Shown piece after piece: positions 24,411 to 37,908 of a stretch of 64,000 nucleotides of DNA. The stretch spans positions 24,095,001-24,159,000 of the forward strand of contig CM076147.1 of the NCBI GenBank assembly GCA_038025085.1. The letters are read 5' to 3'. The stretch is from Tetragonia tetragonoides (lineage: Eukaryota; Streptophyta; Magnoliopsida; Caryophyllales; Aizoaceae). Position 1 is the stretch's first letter, and each line of letters opens with the position of its first letter. The translations under genes and the position numbers were made by a program. The notes beneath the pieces are model-generated. The model worked only from the letters and a program-made list of their open reading frames with translations. It was not told the DNA's origin and ran no database searches.

Positions 24411-25366
24411 ATTATTAATTTTTATCTTTTTTAAGATGATGAGTCGTCGCAATTTTTTCGCCATTCGAAAGAAGGTTAGTCTTTCAACTTCTTATCAGCA
24501 AAACACACGCCATTAGGGGACAATCGGATCAAACCGGTTGGTGAGTAATAACAAAAATTATATTAGTTGGCATAAGCATCGGTTATGTGAAAAGTTACTA
24601 ATCCTTTGTGGGGATAAAAGTCGCTAATATGGAAAAGGATACCTATTTAATTATTATTTATATTCGAGGGTAGAAACACCAGTTTGATATGTGACTAAAA
24701 TTTGCAAGAATATGAGCAAATAAAGTGACAAGGGTCACATTTAGAGTGATAATTTTAGACTTTTAGTAAGTCATTTATCTCTTGCATAGGAACCTACTTC
24801 TAATATACATTTGTTTGTTTTTTTTGGATAAATATTCTAATATACATTTGTATTATATACATTGTATTATTTATAAAAATTTATATGAGCATATTAGAAT
24901 ATACTAATTAAAGGATAGATCGTGCGTAGTTATGAGTATAATAAACACATGTAACTACAAATATCACATCTTGATAAATTATTTTATTTTTTTGAGATGG
25001 TGAGTCCTCACATTTATTTTTTATTTTTTATTTCCATTCGAAAGATGGTTAGACTTTCAACTTTCAATTTTCTTTTTTGGATACGAGAAACGCGCAGCCA
25101 CTACTCTTTCAATGTGCACCGGATAAACCCCATTAAGGGACATTTAGAGTAAAACATATTATTATTTAACTTTTTTTACAGGTTATAGCGATAGATATTT
25201 TCGGAGATAAGTCAATCACTTAGGATATTTATAATATTTTGATCCATCACCATATCCATTAAAAATTATATTTGTATTTTTTTTAAATCAAAATAAAAAA
25301 TAGCTAAGCATATTAAAAGTATAGTGATAAAAAGATAGTCCGTGCGTAGCACGAGTAACCTCCTAG
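24411..25366 (+). mobile_element. Helitron-like element, 3' portion with terminal hairpin
   Basis: It ends with hairpin CGTGC-GTA-GCACG (25,341-25,353), then nine bases and CTAG (25,363-25,366) followed by T, the canonical Helitron 3' end. Its upstream part continues to the left of the MULE (18,073-18,166) and probably to 1-365. It contains an internal duplication: about 24,411-24,500 plus the left MULE flank resemble 24,930-25,090. No Rep/helicase gene is present, so it is non-autonomous. A 5' TC end was not found. Confidence 0.65.
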
Positions 25367-25405
25367 TACACATATATAATTTTGGGTAAAAGCGCTGGTT
25401 ATGTG

Positions 25406-28006
25406 TGTGGTACCCCAATATTTTCTATAATTATTATATTGATTTATCAATGATCTATAAATAGTTTCGGAGATTAAATCGTAACTACATTCAATGATTT
25501 GATTTATTCAATTAAAGCCATAATAATATTAATTATTATTATGGGACTTTCATCAATTGTATTTATCAAATTTGGGGAGTTTAATTAAAATGTTTTATAT
25601 ATGAATAAGAATTATTCATATTGTTTTAATTTGCAATTTAAATCAGAAAATTATTTAATATTTTCCTAAACCAATTAGAAATTGACTTTGGTTGACTGAG
25701 GGCCTTTATAAGGAAAAATATGGGGCAAGTAATCAGTTTTCACAACTAATTAAGACCCTCCCACAATCCCTCTCATTCTCTCTCTCACCCAACACTTTCT
25801 CTCTCCTCTCCTCTGCCGCCCAGCTCGTTGGAAACCACCAGCCACCACCTCCCCTCGCCGGCAGTGAGTTTTTCTCTCTCCTCTCTCTTTTTCTCTTCCT
25901 TTCTCTCTCTTTTTCTCCCGCTTTCTTTCGCCCTTGCTGCAGTCGCGGATGGCCGCGACCACCGCCAGGCTGCCGGCTGGACGGTGGTCGTCGACGACCG
26001 CCGAGGCGGGACGAGCTCAGCCCTGTCGCCGCTCCTCTCCTCTCTTCTTTTCTCTTTCGTTTTCTCTCTCTCTCTCTCTTCGCGATTCACTCTCTCACTC
26101 CTCGCCTCGCCAGTGCTCCGACGACCACCACCACCGGCCATAGTGGTCAGTGGGTGGTGGTGATGGTGATGGGTCAGGTCATGGCCCCATGCATGGGTAA
26201 CTGTGACCTAGACTTGGTTTTGAAGTTAGGGTTTCGTTTTGTATTTTCGTAATTATTTATTTCGATTTTCGGCAGATTTTTGTTTATTGTTTATTTGTTT
26301 CTGGACTCATTCGGAATCGAAATTTGGATTTTTAAAATCCTAGATTAGTTGAAATAAATCAAGAAATTTAATAAAATTGTTAGATTAATATTTTGTTACT
26401 TTTTGGATTTTCGTATTTAATTAATACGGATTCGGTAATTGTTTTTAATTAGGACCTAACGAGCAAACATGATTGTCTTTGGTTGTTGGAGCATAACTAC
26501 TGTTTGGAAGCGTTTTAGTGGTAAGTGCTTATTCCTACCTTCTTCCAAAGCCCCATCAAAAACTATTTTGATGTGTTATGGGCTAATTGAGAAATTGTGG
26601 TGAATCTAATATGCAAAGCATGATTAAATTATATCGTCGTTATTATGAAGTTTATTAAGCTTCATTCACTGCTGTAAATATCATTTATAATGAGCATGTT
26701 GATATTATCATGTTTGGAGAATTAATTAGTCCATATGTTGAATATTGGACAATTGTAGAATGATGAATCATTAGTTTATTATGCTATTTAATACTTGCTA
26801 ATTGGTATGGGTATTATTGAGTGCTAGTGAGCACCTATATATTTAGTTGGATGTATTTGAATGCAATGTAATATTTGGATATCATATTACCCTGCCGAAA
26901 TGCTGCCGAAATTGTGCTAGACATTGCATGTCATCTTTGTTGAATCATCGTATTGAATTAAAGCATGTTTAATTCTCATCCTATTGAGTTATCATTATCG
27001 CCGTCTTTTACTATTCATTGTCAAGAGCATGAAATGAATTAGTAATTCGTGGTCTCGTAGTACCACTATGTCAACCAATGCAAATTATGTGAATTGAATT
27101 AAATGAGAGTAAGACTCCTAAAGGATCCCTACGAGTAGTCGACCAATCGGGATTACACCTAATAGTGTAGTTCAAGGGATGCGTGATTCCCAGGTTACTT
27201 ACGGACACCTCATAGTGTGTCTGGAACGGATCATTCCCCATTTATTAAGTCCTTTAGCCTCGTTTATTATACTAGAGGTAGTATGCACACTAGAGTCATT
27301 AAGTCCATGGCGTGATTCTATCATTCGATGAACAGTCTGGGTAATCGCTGTTCTATTCGCTCTCTTACATCTCTCTAATCAAGACGGATTATCTATGTCA
27401 TGTTTCATATGATCACTATACAAGAATTGCATGTAAAGAAACGTCGTTATGTGTATGCTTGATTATATGCTTATGTGCGTATGCAAATGAATTTTAATGA
27501 TTCTTCTAAAACCTCATGTAAGGTTTCCGAAATGTTTTTACTGGGTACGGATGACGTTTATTCAGTTCATCTGATTTTTGTTTCTCTTTTGTTTCTTTTC
27601 TTTTCTTCTGTATTTTGTTTCCGTCACGGAAACCAAAGTGCAAGTCTAGTCGAATGAGGACGTACAACTTGGAAGCTAGAGTTGGCGTCGGTTTTAGAAC
27701 TCTCTTTTGTTCAGTTTAGATTGTTGGAATTTTCTGATTTGAAGCCCTTTGAAGGCAAGTTGTAATAAATTGGTTTAATGGTTTTTAGCTCAATATATAG
27801 ACAACTCTGATATTAATTGTTTTAGATTGTTTATATTCCTCAGTAAGCTCCTTTGATGCCTAGACTTTCTTTCTGCTTAGCATTTACTCATTAGTGATAA
27901 ATGTTGCAGTGGCATCCCCTAGGTTTGTGACGTTTCAGTGGCATCGAGTCGTGCACAATGACGTCAAGAGTTCCCAGGAAATCATTGTAAATTCGGGGGT
28001 GTTACA
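25406..28006 (+). repeat. Solo LTR of the Tekay family
   Basis: 2,601 bp, reverse complementary over its length to the Tekay LTRs at 527 and 9,843. It starts TGTGGTACCC, ends GTGTTACA and is flanked by a perfect 5-bp duplication ATGTG (25,401-25,405 and 28,007-28,011). No internal region remains, so it arose by LTR-LTR recombination. It is opposite in orientation to the complete copy. Confidence 0.95.
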
Positions 28007-28011
28007 ATGTG

Positions 28012-29789
28012 ACATGTGTCACAATCTTAGTGGCTATGAGATTTTAATTTTTTTTTGCTTTTTATTTTGTCTTATAGTCTTTATGGTGATCTTAAAGTTT
28101 AAACTTTCATGTATCAAATTAAATGTAAATAAATAAAGGTCTCTATAAATACTTGACCACTTTATATATCATTTTGGGCAATTAATTTTAGTAAGTTTTG
28201 TGAGTATAATAACAGGTAGTGGCAAAAAATATTTTGCTTAATATTATAGCGATAAACGCATGATTTATGCTAAGGTCGCTTATAGAGTAACACTTTTATT
28301 AAATTTTATATTTGTGGGTGTTACATGGCAAGTGTCCAGGGGATATTTGACCAAAATTTGCTAGTATAAGCATAGGTTATAATATGTGACTAATATTTAT
28401 TTGCCTTATATTATTGGGATAAGCGCATGTAATTTAACAAGTATGGTCACATATAAAGTCATCATTTACAAGTTATACAATCGGCAAACTATGGGTACAC
28501 ATGTCAAGAAGAAAGTTATTTCTCAGTTCCTCCTTCTAGAGAGTTTCGTCAAATTCTTTATGACGATTCACTAGGGGTTACTCTCGAGAGGAGAGTCTCC
28601 TAGTTCCTTCCTAAATCACACATCTTACCTTACAAAAAAACAATTATAGGTACTATGTGGTAGGCGTGATATTTGACTAATAAATGTGACTAATATCTGC
28701 GGGGATAGGTACATGTTATATGACAATTAACATGTGACTCATATTTGTAGAAGAATTGTAGGTAGTGTGATAAGGGTACATATTTCAGATCGCCACTGTT
28801 TTTTTCTTTATTTATTTAACTGATATTCGACTAATATTTGCGACGGTAAGCGTAGGTCATGTGACAACGAACATGTGACCAATATTTATTTGCCTAATTT
28901 TACTGTGATAGTCGCATGTAATGTGACAAGGGTCACATATAAAGTCATTATTTTCGAATTATAATATAGTTGTGGGTATACATGGTAGGTGATATTTGGC
29001 TAATAGAGTATTTGTGGGGATAAACGCAGGTTATGTGACAATTAATATGTGACTGATATTTGTGGAGTTACTGTACGTATATAATTTTGGGTAAGATTGC
29101 AAGTGACATGACAAGTGTTACAATTTGATTGATCATTTATTATTTTTATCTTTTGGTCTTTATTTTGATAAGTACTCAGTAATTAGTTGTCAATATCCTA
29201 TAGTAATTTCTATAGCCCATTCATATTCTTTCTTTACTCTTTAGTTAGAATTACCTTAATACAATCTAAAATAGCATTAATGTCCAATTTTAATGTTTTC
29301 AATACAATAAAAGCTTTTATTGGGTATACATTGGATGATGAATATTTGGGGGAATAGATACGCATCATATAACAAGGTTTATATAGTTGTAGGTATAAGC
29401 GGATAATCATTGTTAATATGACAAGCGTTAAATATTTGATTATGTTTTATATTTGAGGGTATAAAAACAAGTTAGACATAAATTTTGTAAGGATATGGAT
29501 CAGATTTAGAGTTTACAATTATTATTACATAAATGATGTGCAATTGCAATTTTTTTTTTTTTTTTTTTGAGAAAATACAATTGCAAGTTAAGTGACAAGT
29601 GATAGATATTATTTTTTTTTTTAATAGGAGAATGATGAGTGATATGACATGTCTAATATTTCAACCAATCACTATTTTCCATCAGTCTTTACATGCTTAT
29701 GTATAATTTTTAAAAATACAGAAATTAATTTGAACATAAAAAATTAGTGATAAACTGGTCGTCCGTGCGTAGCACGGGTAAAGTCCTAG
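28012..29789 (+). mobile_element. Second Helitron-like element, 3' portion
   Basis: It ends with hairpin CCGTGC-GTA-GCACGG (29,763-29,777), eight bases and CTAG (29,786-29,789) followed by T. The interior repeats phrases such as ggttatgtgacaa, gggtcacatataaagtcat and tgacaagtgt many times in diverged form. The solo LTR split it from its left part (25,367-25,405). No coding region is seen. Confidence 0.6.
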
Positions 29790-31361
29790 TATTGAATATG
29801 TTTGGAAGAATTTTAAATGGTTAACGGTCAAGTTAAAAAATCAATTCAGTTCAATTCAATTTATCTCGATTCATTTCAGTTCAGTTTTTTTTCAGATAAA
29901 TCAAACGGAGCCTAAGAAACTAAAAAGAAATTAGGTCTTACCAACAACAAAAGGTCGGTAGCATCCCCTACTGGGAAAAAATGGAGGCTAGAGTTTTTGA
30001 GAGAAGAAAGGAGGAGAGATATACTATTATTCCTAATAAATATATAGTTGATCCAAATAAAATAAATGATATACGATCATTCTTAATAAATAAAAATTGG
30101 TTGGTCATCGACTTCAGGTGAGCAATTTTATATTATTTGGAAACAAAGAAACGGTCATGTACAACCTCCGTTTCAGGAAAAAAAACATATATCTAAAATG
30201 GATATTTCATTAAAACTCCAACATTTCTAATTTTGGTAGCCTTATCAAGTAAAAACTTATTCTACCTTCCCATTTAGATCTCATCGATCTTATCCTTACC
30301 CCTTCACTGAGTTCACTCCCCTCATTAATTCCCCCAACTATTTTCACTAAACACCCATCTACAATATCCGAAAAGAATCTTCATCATCCACATTCAACCT
30401 TTCTGTCTCCTCCAAATAAAAGTTCACTGAACATCTCTCCTTCTCTCTCCTGTAAACCTCTAGATCTCTATCTCTCTCCTCCGAATCTCACTCTCTGTGA
30501 ATCGTGGAGCACAAATCTATGAAGATTGCAGCTTTCTCTCTCCTCTTCGAGAGCATAGAACGGAGATGGTGGAGTCCATGAATTTGACGGTGAGAAGTTC
30601 ATCGGAGAAGGTGGTAGCGTGACCAAGTTTGGTCGTTAACCTGGGTTTAAAGTAGAAATATCCAGATAAGTAACTTGGTGGGGAGAGAAGCGGGGTTTCG
30701 AAGCTAGCTTACGATTGTTCATTTGGTGATTGTGGATGATGTGTGTGAAACAGATGCATATTTGTGGTTTACATTGTTTGGAAAAGGGGAAATTAATTTT
30801 GTGGGTTTCAAAGTGAGTTCCTTGTTTTGATGTTGGTGGTAGATTGTCAATTTAGTTCCTTGTTTGTTGATGTTCATTCATAGAGATTTGCGTTTGCACA
30901 ATGATGATCATTTTTTTTTTTTCCTTTTGGGATCAGTTACTAACCAAAATTTGGCTATATATTTGACAAAAAAATAGAATTTAAATTGGTCACTCGACCC
31001 GAACCCGACAATATTGGGTCAGCGACAAGCATTATTCTACCCGAATTCGAAATAACTTGGCCTGCTAATGACCCAAACCGTTGACCCAAATCACTGCTGG
31101 CCCACCACTGGTTCCGCCAGTGACCAAAATGTTATTAGGTGCTCCACCTCCATTAGAAACAACACCATTTAGTACCCGATGAGGTTGAGATCCATTTTTT
31201 CCCAAATATGCTAAGCCATTGATACGATGTTGGCCCTCGAACTACCGCTCCACATCCAATAGTCATGATCAAGGATTGTGCAATCAAACCCCTTAAATTA
31301 TTATTATACCAAATTGGCCCAATAACTTCTGCCAAGTACACAAATAACCCCCAAATCAACG
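29790..31361. other. Gene-poor stretch
   Basis: No supportable gene. It includes a CT-rich block (30,420-30,560) and an ACCCGAACCCGAC-type GC-richer block (30,990-31,140) like those in hAT-type MITEs, but ends and target duplications could not be defined. Confidence 0.4.
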
Positions 31362-31905
31362 TTTTTTTTTTTTTTTTTTAGTTTTTGGTAAAAAGGTGAT
31401 TTCATTCACCATGGAGTGACAGAGCAAAATGGGGGCATACCCCCAGATCTAATGTGTAAAGCAAAGTGTATACTTTCTAGGAAGGGCCTGATCGTAGCAT
31501 TACAAATGCATCAACTTGTCCATCTAAACAGTAAGCTATGTCTACCTATACACTATAATCAATGCAATTAGTTCAATTTTATTTCCTCTAACTATTTTAT
31601 GTGAAAAAACACTAAATCAAATTTTTACCCAGTAAAGAAATCTTCTTTGTAGATTTCAACTGATCCTGCATCCTGCTTCAATCTTCACTTTCTTGATTAG
31701 AATTGTTGGACTATCAATTGCACCTTCCCAAAACGCTGTATTCCTAGTCGTCCATAGGTTATACATCAGGTTTGAAATAATAGCAGTAGTTGCTAACCTC
31801 ACAACTTTAGACTTTTTATATCTATTTAATATCCACTTCCAGAGCTGATGAGCATTCAAGATTTCTCTAATATGCAGCCAATTCAACTTTCCGGTCAAAA
31901 TGTCA
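31362..31905 (-). mobile_element. 5'-truncated LINE fragment
   Basis: On the minus strand a short coding remnant (31,898-31,656; LWKWILNRYKK, ISNLMYNLWTTRNTAFWEG) resembles the last part of plant L1-type ORF2, like the endings at 37,560-37,780 and 55,030-55,239. It is followed by a 3' UTR and an 18-base poly(A) tail, seen as T at 31,362-31,379. I could not find the 5' boundary or the target duplication. Confidence 0.7.
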
Positions 31906-34243
31906 CCGGAATTAGAAAAATAAAGAATTCATTACTTCTCATTACAAAATAATGCGACATATCCTTCAATCTTCGTTTAATCTCCTTCCTTCCTTCTGCT
32001 GGTGCTTATGGGATGGTGTTGTTTTCCACAGATTTCTTGGAGATCCACCCCTTATAAAATAAGGAAGGGTAGTAAATTTGGTTGGCTGGTTGGAGGAAGG
32101 CTTGGCAATGAATCGGATTCAAGGCGGGTGGCCCGCATCCACCCATTTAACTTATTGACTCCACCAATCCACTACCAATCACCTGCGAAACAATCCACCC
32201 GCATCCAATTCACCCTCATCCGCGGGTGAATGGGTTAACTGGGTGACAAACGGATGACATAATCAAATGAATTAATTGTTGATTGCTCCTGTGATTTGTG
32301 CCAATTTCACTCAGTTTATCTTCTCATTCACATCCATTCACTCACCACTCATTGATTTTTGCAAATCCCAGAAGACCTTGCAGTCCACCTTTGTTAGTCG
32401 TTGCTGCTTCATCACTTGATATCCGATTTAATATCTTATTCTTAGCATAATGGTAAATCATGTAGAAGGCTTTTATTTGTCTTTCTCATTGGCATTTTAG
32501 GCCTTTATTTTGTGACGAGAGAGAGAGAGTAAAGAAGTTGAGTGTCTGATTGAAGGAAACTAGAAAATAAAATGTATGGTTAAAGAATTTTTAGTAGTTT
32601 TTATATATTAAGTATAGTAAACGGGTGAAGGGTTGATTATTGGGTCAGATTCACGGGTGAAAAATTATCACATAAATTCTACTAGAGCAACTACCCGTTC
32701 CACCCATGACCTACCAAATCACCTGTTTAGTCAGATTTTCAACCAAATATTTGGATAATATGAAGCGAGTATACATGGATGCAAGTGGAATTGCTAGGCC
32801 TAGTCAGACGTGACTCGTGAGCAACATGAAGATTCATAACCTGCCAATTCCTTATTTTTTTCTTTCCTTAAGACATCGGACAAGGAAGGAAGAGTGAAGA
32901 TGTACCAATCAAACCCAATTACTTTGCAACACAACCCACTGTAACAGGATATTCCCAAATGGGGCCATAAAAAAGACCACTTAAACCCAAAAGGGCAAGG
33001 TCTTGTTGTGTAGTAGGTAGGCGTAGTCACTTATCAGCCATTGTTAATCCTCACATTCTTCTTAGGAAGGACATGATGTGTTACAAACTCCCCCGCTTAG
33101 GAACGTAACACACTCATTGCGTTTGGATGATCATCTAGCCCAGATTCCAACCCTGTTAGTGTTTTGTGTTTTTATGTAAAAGAACAAATCTTAAGAGATG
33201 TTTGTTAGCTTCCATTATTTTTCCTCTAAAAATTAATGTATTAAGATATTTTTTTTAATACTTTGTCGATATCACATTAGGATTTTGGTGATATTTTGTT
33301 AAGAAAATTAGGTGTGGTTTATATTTTGAGGAGCTTATGGGGCCAATTGACTACAATCAAACTTAAGGGTTCGATTGCACATAAGTTATAAGTAGTGGGA
33401 TGATTTATTACTTTTGCGATTATTGTTAATGTTATTACCAAATACCAAAATTTCACCTATAACCCTAATCTAAAAGGTTATGACTATCTGAATGGAAAAA
33501 AAACTAAATAAAAAATGAAGTTTGAGACTGACCCATAACTTGAAACTAATAATGGTTTAATTTGCTAGCGGCATGAGAAATGTTCAACTTGAAATCGCAT
33601 ACTCATGTCATGGTTTGCCAATGTCATGGTAAATTTCAACAGTTCATATGTAGAATCTACAAACAAGTAAAATGATCCAATTATCAAATATTAATTGAAT
33701 ATGATCGATAAAGGCAACCAAAGGAAGGGAAGGCAGTCAAGTTATGGATATGCTTCCATGTTGCAAATGAAGTCAACAAGAATGATCAATATCGTCTTTT
33801 GTAACACTATGTATCGGTCTAATCCCTCTAGAAATGTTATACTACCTATTACACATAGTTGATGGGAATTTCTCTACCTTGAACTATGTCTATAATTTCT
33901 TAACTATTAACTCATTTTAGGCGTCCAAAAAAAGAAAAAAAGAAGAAGAAGTTGGGAAATCAACATGTAGCATTTATATCTATCATAATAGTTATGTAGG
34001 GGTCGATAGTGTTGATTTGGTTGAGAAACAAACAAGCACTAATATTTCCCAAAAAATACATTATTTATGAGGTCGGCACCCTAGATAAATTACGTCATAG
34101 GTTCGATTCCCCGCTCCCAAGTTATATGTAAATTTATTGTGATGACATTTATACCTCTCTTAAACCAAAAGAAGAAGAAATATTAATACATATATTGTTT
34201 TTTGTCTAATGAACAATAGTAATGATGATACTAACTCAAATAA
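31906..34243. other. Gene-poor stretch
   Basis: No convincing gene. A GC-richer block at 32,080-32,250 (cggattcaagg, gcgggtgaatgg) looks MITE-derived. At 34,100-34,110 GGTTCGATTCC resembles a pol III box B, suggesting a degraded tRNA-derived SINE. The rest is AT-rich. Confidence 0.4.
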
Positions 34244-34326
34244 TATTTTAGATCTAAAAGCAGTTGCGTGATGACTCCTCTCTCTCTCTAGGCGCATGTT
34301 AGCCAGCTGCTAACTGCACCGCTGCC

Positions 34327-35608
34327 ATGGCGAGACGAACAAGAGCCACCGCTAGACTGAAAATGGAACGTGGGCTTCGTGCGGCGAAGGAGGCATTTGA
34401 TAAGACATTACAATCAGGAGATCGAAATCAAAGAGAGAGAGAGATGAGAGAGAGAGAGTGGTGAGAAACCTAAATACTGATTTGGAGGCAACTGATATTG
34501 AAACCCCGGTGAGAAACCCACAAAATTCGCGCCAACAAATTGATGAGTGGCTTAATTTGATACAAACAGAAACAAATGGAGGATCAAGCTCATGGGCTGA
34601 GGAAGTTGAAGAGGAGGAACAACAACAACAAGGTATGAAATCAATCTGGGATGATTTTGATACTAGTAAGCTTAGTAATACGAGATTTCGATTGGATTAT
34701 GTGAAACCTAATGAAATTGATGGTAAAATTGTGGGGAATATTGAATTAGAAGATATTGCATCTGAAATTGATTACTAGACAAATTCAGTTGTTGTTTATA
34801 TACTGGGTGTTAGTCCTCCGTATGCAATTGTGCGTGATTTTATCAATAGGATTTGGCGTGAACATGGTATATCAAAAATTGTGATGTTGAAAAATGGTCT
34901 TATCTTGGTGAGATTTGATACGCTTGTAGGCAGGGATACTGTTATCCAGAGGGGGCATTTATCACTTTGATAGTAAACCTCTGGTTGTGAGAGCATGGCA
35001 TAAGGATTTAGAGTTATCTAAATCTGCATTATCAACAGTTCCAGTTTGGGTAAAATTACATGGATTAGATGTTAAATACTGGAGTGTACAGGGTCTGAGC
35101 AAGATTGGTAGCCTAATAGGAAAACCAATGATGCTGGATAAAAACACACAAATGAAGAATGGGGTGAATTATGCAAGGATGCTTGTTGAAGTAGAGATGG
35201 GGAAAATGGAAGAGAAAATTTAATTCAAAAATGAAAACGGTGTACATACAGTAGGAGGTAGAGTTTGAATGAAAACCTGTCCAGTGTGATATCTGTAAGA
35301 AGTATGGGCATAAGACCATACTGTGCAGGAAAAACACTTTAGAAGCTGGGGAGAAAGGGTATCCTGAATGGAGAGAAAAGGAGCCAGTGAGAGAAGTAGC
35401 AGAGCCTGTACAAGCCACAGATGCAAGAGAGGTACTTCCAGCATCCCAAGAGGTGCTGCAGCTGGAATGGCAACTAGTGGGGAGAACAAGTGTTGTGCAT
35501 GCACCTGTAAACAGGGATACAGATTAGATAAAGATTACGAATCCTTTTGAATTATTACAACAGGAAGAGGGGATATTAAATGATGAAGAGCCGCCAGGAG
35601 ATGAGCTG
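34327..35608 (+). pseudogene. LINE ORF1 (DUF4283-type gag-like, CCHC)
   Basis: It begins MARRTRATARLKME at 34,327. After a frame change it continues in the 34,458-34,778 frame (SIWDDFDTSKLSNTRFRLDYVKP), then IVRDFINRIWREHG and VWVKLHGLDVKYWS, features of DUF4283 proteins of plant LINEs. A zinc knuckle CDICKKYGHKTILC lies near 35,290. The product would coat LINE RNA. At least three breaks are present. Confidence 0.75.
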
Positions 35609-35639
35609 GGGCATGAGGAAACTAGCATGACATCTGGTC

Positions 35640-37788
35640 ATGGATAGTTTAATTGTGTGGAACACGAGGGGCCTCAACAGCCCTAATAAGCAAAGAGAGG
35701 TTAGCCTCTTTTGCAGGATGAATAAAGCTGATTTGATTAGTTTAGTTGAGACAAAAATTAAAGCACAAAATTTGAGTAGGGTGCAGAATAAAATGTTTTC
35801 AAGGTGGGGTTCTTTTATGAATCATGGGGATCATCCTAATAGGAGAGTGTGGGTCATTTGGAGAGGAGATTTATTTCATGTTAGCATTTTAGCTACAATG
35901 GAACAAGCGGTGCATTGTAGAGTGAAACATCTAGGATCTCAGAGGGAGTTTGAGGCTACTTTTGTGTATGCATTCAACACAAAAGAACTGAGGAGACCTT
36001 TGTGGTCTTACCTAGGCTGGTCAATCATACTCAGAATGCTTTTGTGAAGGGCAGGTCCATCTTAGACAACATTTTGGTTTGCCAAGATCAAATTAGGCAT
36101 TATAACAGGAAGAATACTTCAGCAAGATGCTTAATGAAAATAGATCTTAGAAAGGCATATGATACAGTGCGTTGGGAATTTGTTAAAGAAGTTTAGATGG
36201 ATTCTGTTTTCCTGAAACTTTCAAGAATTGGGTGATGAACTGTGTCACCTCTACTTCCTTTTCTGTAAAATTTAATGGAGGTATACATGGCTTCTTTAAG
36301 GGAGGGAGGGGGTTAAGACAAGGAGATCCAATGTCTCCCCTGATCTTTGTGCTAGTTATGGAATATTTCTCTAGGATCATGAGGAAGATAGGTGGTCTGC
36401 ATGACTTCAAGTACATCCTATGTGCAAGAGCCTCCAAATTAATCATTTTATCTTTGCTGGTGACCTAATGCCATTCTGCAAAGCTACATATTCATCAGTT
36501 AAGAGAATGAAGGAGGCCCTCCAATATTTTGAGGAAGTCTCTAGCTTGGGAGTAAATGAAAATAAGTCTCAAATGTTTATTTGTGGAGCTAGAGAGGCCA
36601 CAAAAACAAGAATACTGGAGCTGACAGGGTTTGAGGAAAGGAAATTCCCATGAAATATCTGGGAACGCCTTTGACACCTGTGAAATGGAAGGCAATGGAT
36701 TGTGAGGTGGTGTGTGATAAAATCACAAACAAAATTAAGTGCTGGTCTGCAAAATACCTCTCTTGTGCAGGGAGATTACAGTTGGTCAATTCAATACTTA
36801 TACTTATGTCAATGGAAGTGTACTGGGCTGGCATTTTTATTCTCCCAAGCAGTATTATCAAAAAGGTACAGAAAATTTGCATAACCTACTTATGGGGTGG
36901 AAATGAACAAGACAGGAAAATCCCATTGGTAGATTGGGATGAAATCTGTACACCAAGGAAAAATGGGGGGTTACAAATTCAGAATAGCGCATTGTGGAAC
37001 AAAGCTACAGTGGGGAAGCACATCTGGAACCTTGCATCAAAAAAGGACACTTTATGGGTAAAGTGGGTAAATGAAGTTTATATAAGAGGGCAGACAGTTT
37101 GAGAATATACACCAGGCCAGGACTCTAGCTGGTACTGGAGAAAGTTGCACAAATTGAAAAGTGAAATGCAACAATGGTATGATGAAAATAATAGATGGAA
37201 GCTGAATAGAGGAGGAGTTTACAGCATAAGTAGTTGCTATAAGGCACTACTAGGAGAGCTGGGAAAATGAAAGGAAGCAGACACAATTTGGGGTCGTGTT
37301 CATGTACCAAAGCACGAAACTGTGGCTAGCTGTGAGAGGCAAATTGTTAACAAAGGATAGAATGAGGAGAATGAACATGCAGACAACTAGCACTGAATGT
37401 GAACTGTGTACTACAGGGGCATAGGAGAATCATCAACACCTGTTCTTTGATTGTGAGTGGAGCAGGAAAATATTGAAGGAGGTAACTGAATGGATGCATC
37501 TCACAATAGCACCAAGCAACTTAGCACAAATGTTGAGAAGAGTGAAAAGACAGAAGGGGAAGGAAAAAAGGGACGTGCTTGCTGCATTCATTGTAGCAAC
37601 AGTCTACCACAGTTGGATAGCTAGAAATAGGAAGATGTTTAGAGGAGAAGCTCTTGACTTGCAGAAAACTGTCAGCATAATCAAAATGGAAATGAAGGCT
37701 AGGGTAGATATATTGTTACAACGTAGGAGGAATTGTAAGAAAGATAGTTTTTTTTTTCTGTTTTTTGATAGAATGAAAGAAACTTGAT
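35640..37788 (+). pseudogene. LINE ORF2: endonuclease and reverse transcriptase (deleted, broken)
   Basis: The APE-type endonuclease start MDSLIVWNTRGLNSPNKQ is at 35,640, with LVETKIK. Near 35,995 the endonuclease stops abruptly and the next matching sequence is NAFVKGRSILDNILVCQD of the RT. The rest of the endonuclease and the RT N-terminus are therefore missing, by an internal deletion. RT motifs LRKAYDTVRWEF and RQGDPMSPLIF follow. The catalytic FADD is represented by FAGDL near 36,470, where an Asp is lost. The C-terminal LINE tail (AAFIVATVYHSWIARNRKMF) ends near 37,785. Stops and frameshifts are frequent. Confidence 0.85.
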
Positions 37789-37908
37789 GTAACTAGATTG
37801 TTTGAGGCATAGAAAGCTTGGGAAACCCTTCCTAGAAGGTGGCTCCAAGTCTCTATGGCCTATTAGGTTGTAAGTTTTGGACCTTTTGGTAATCAATATA
37901 TTTACATT

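Noticed and set aside
31153..31359. 68-codon minus-strand frame next to the LINE tail
   Set aside because: Lies beyond the LINE poly(A), shows no family signature and starts at a weak position.
32800..33030. 76-codon minus-strand frame
   Set aside because: No domain, no splice partners and no conserved motif visible; length is compatible with chance.
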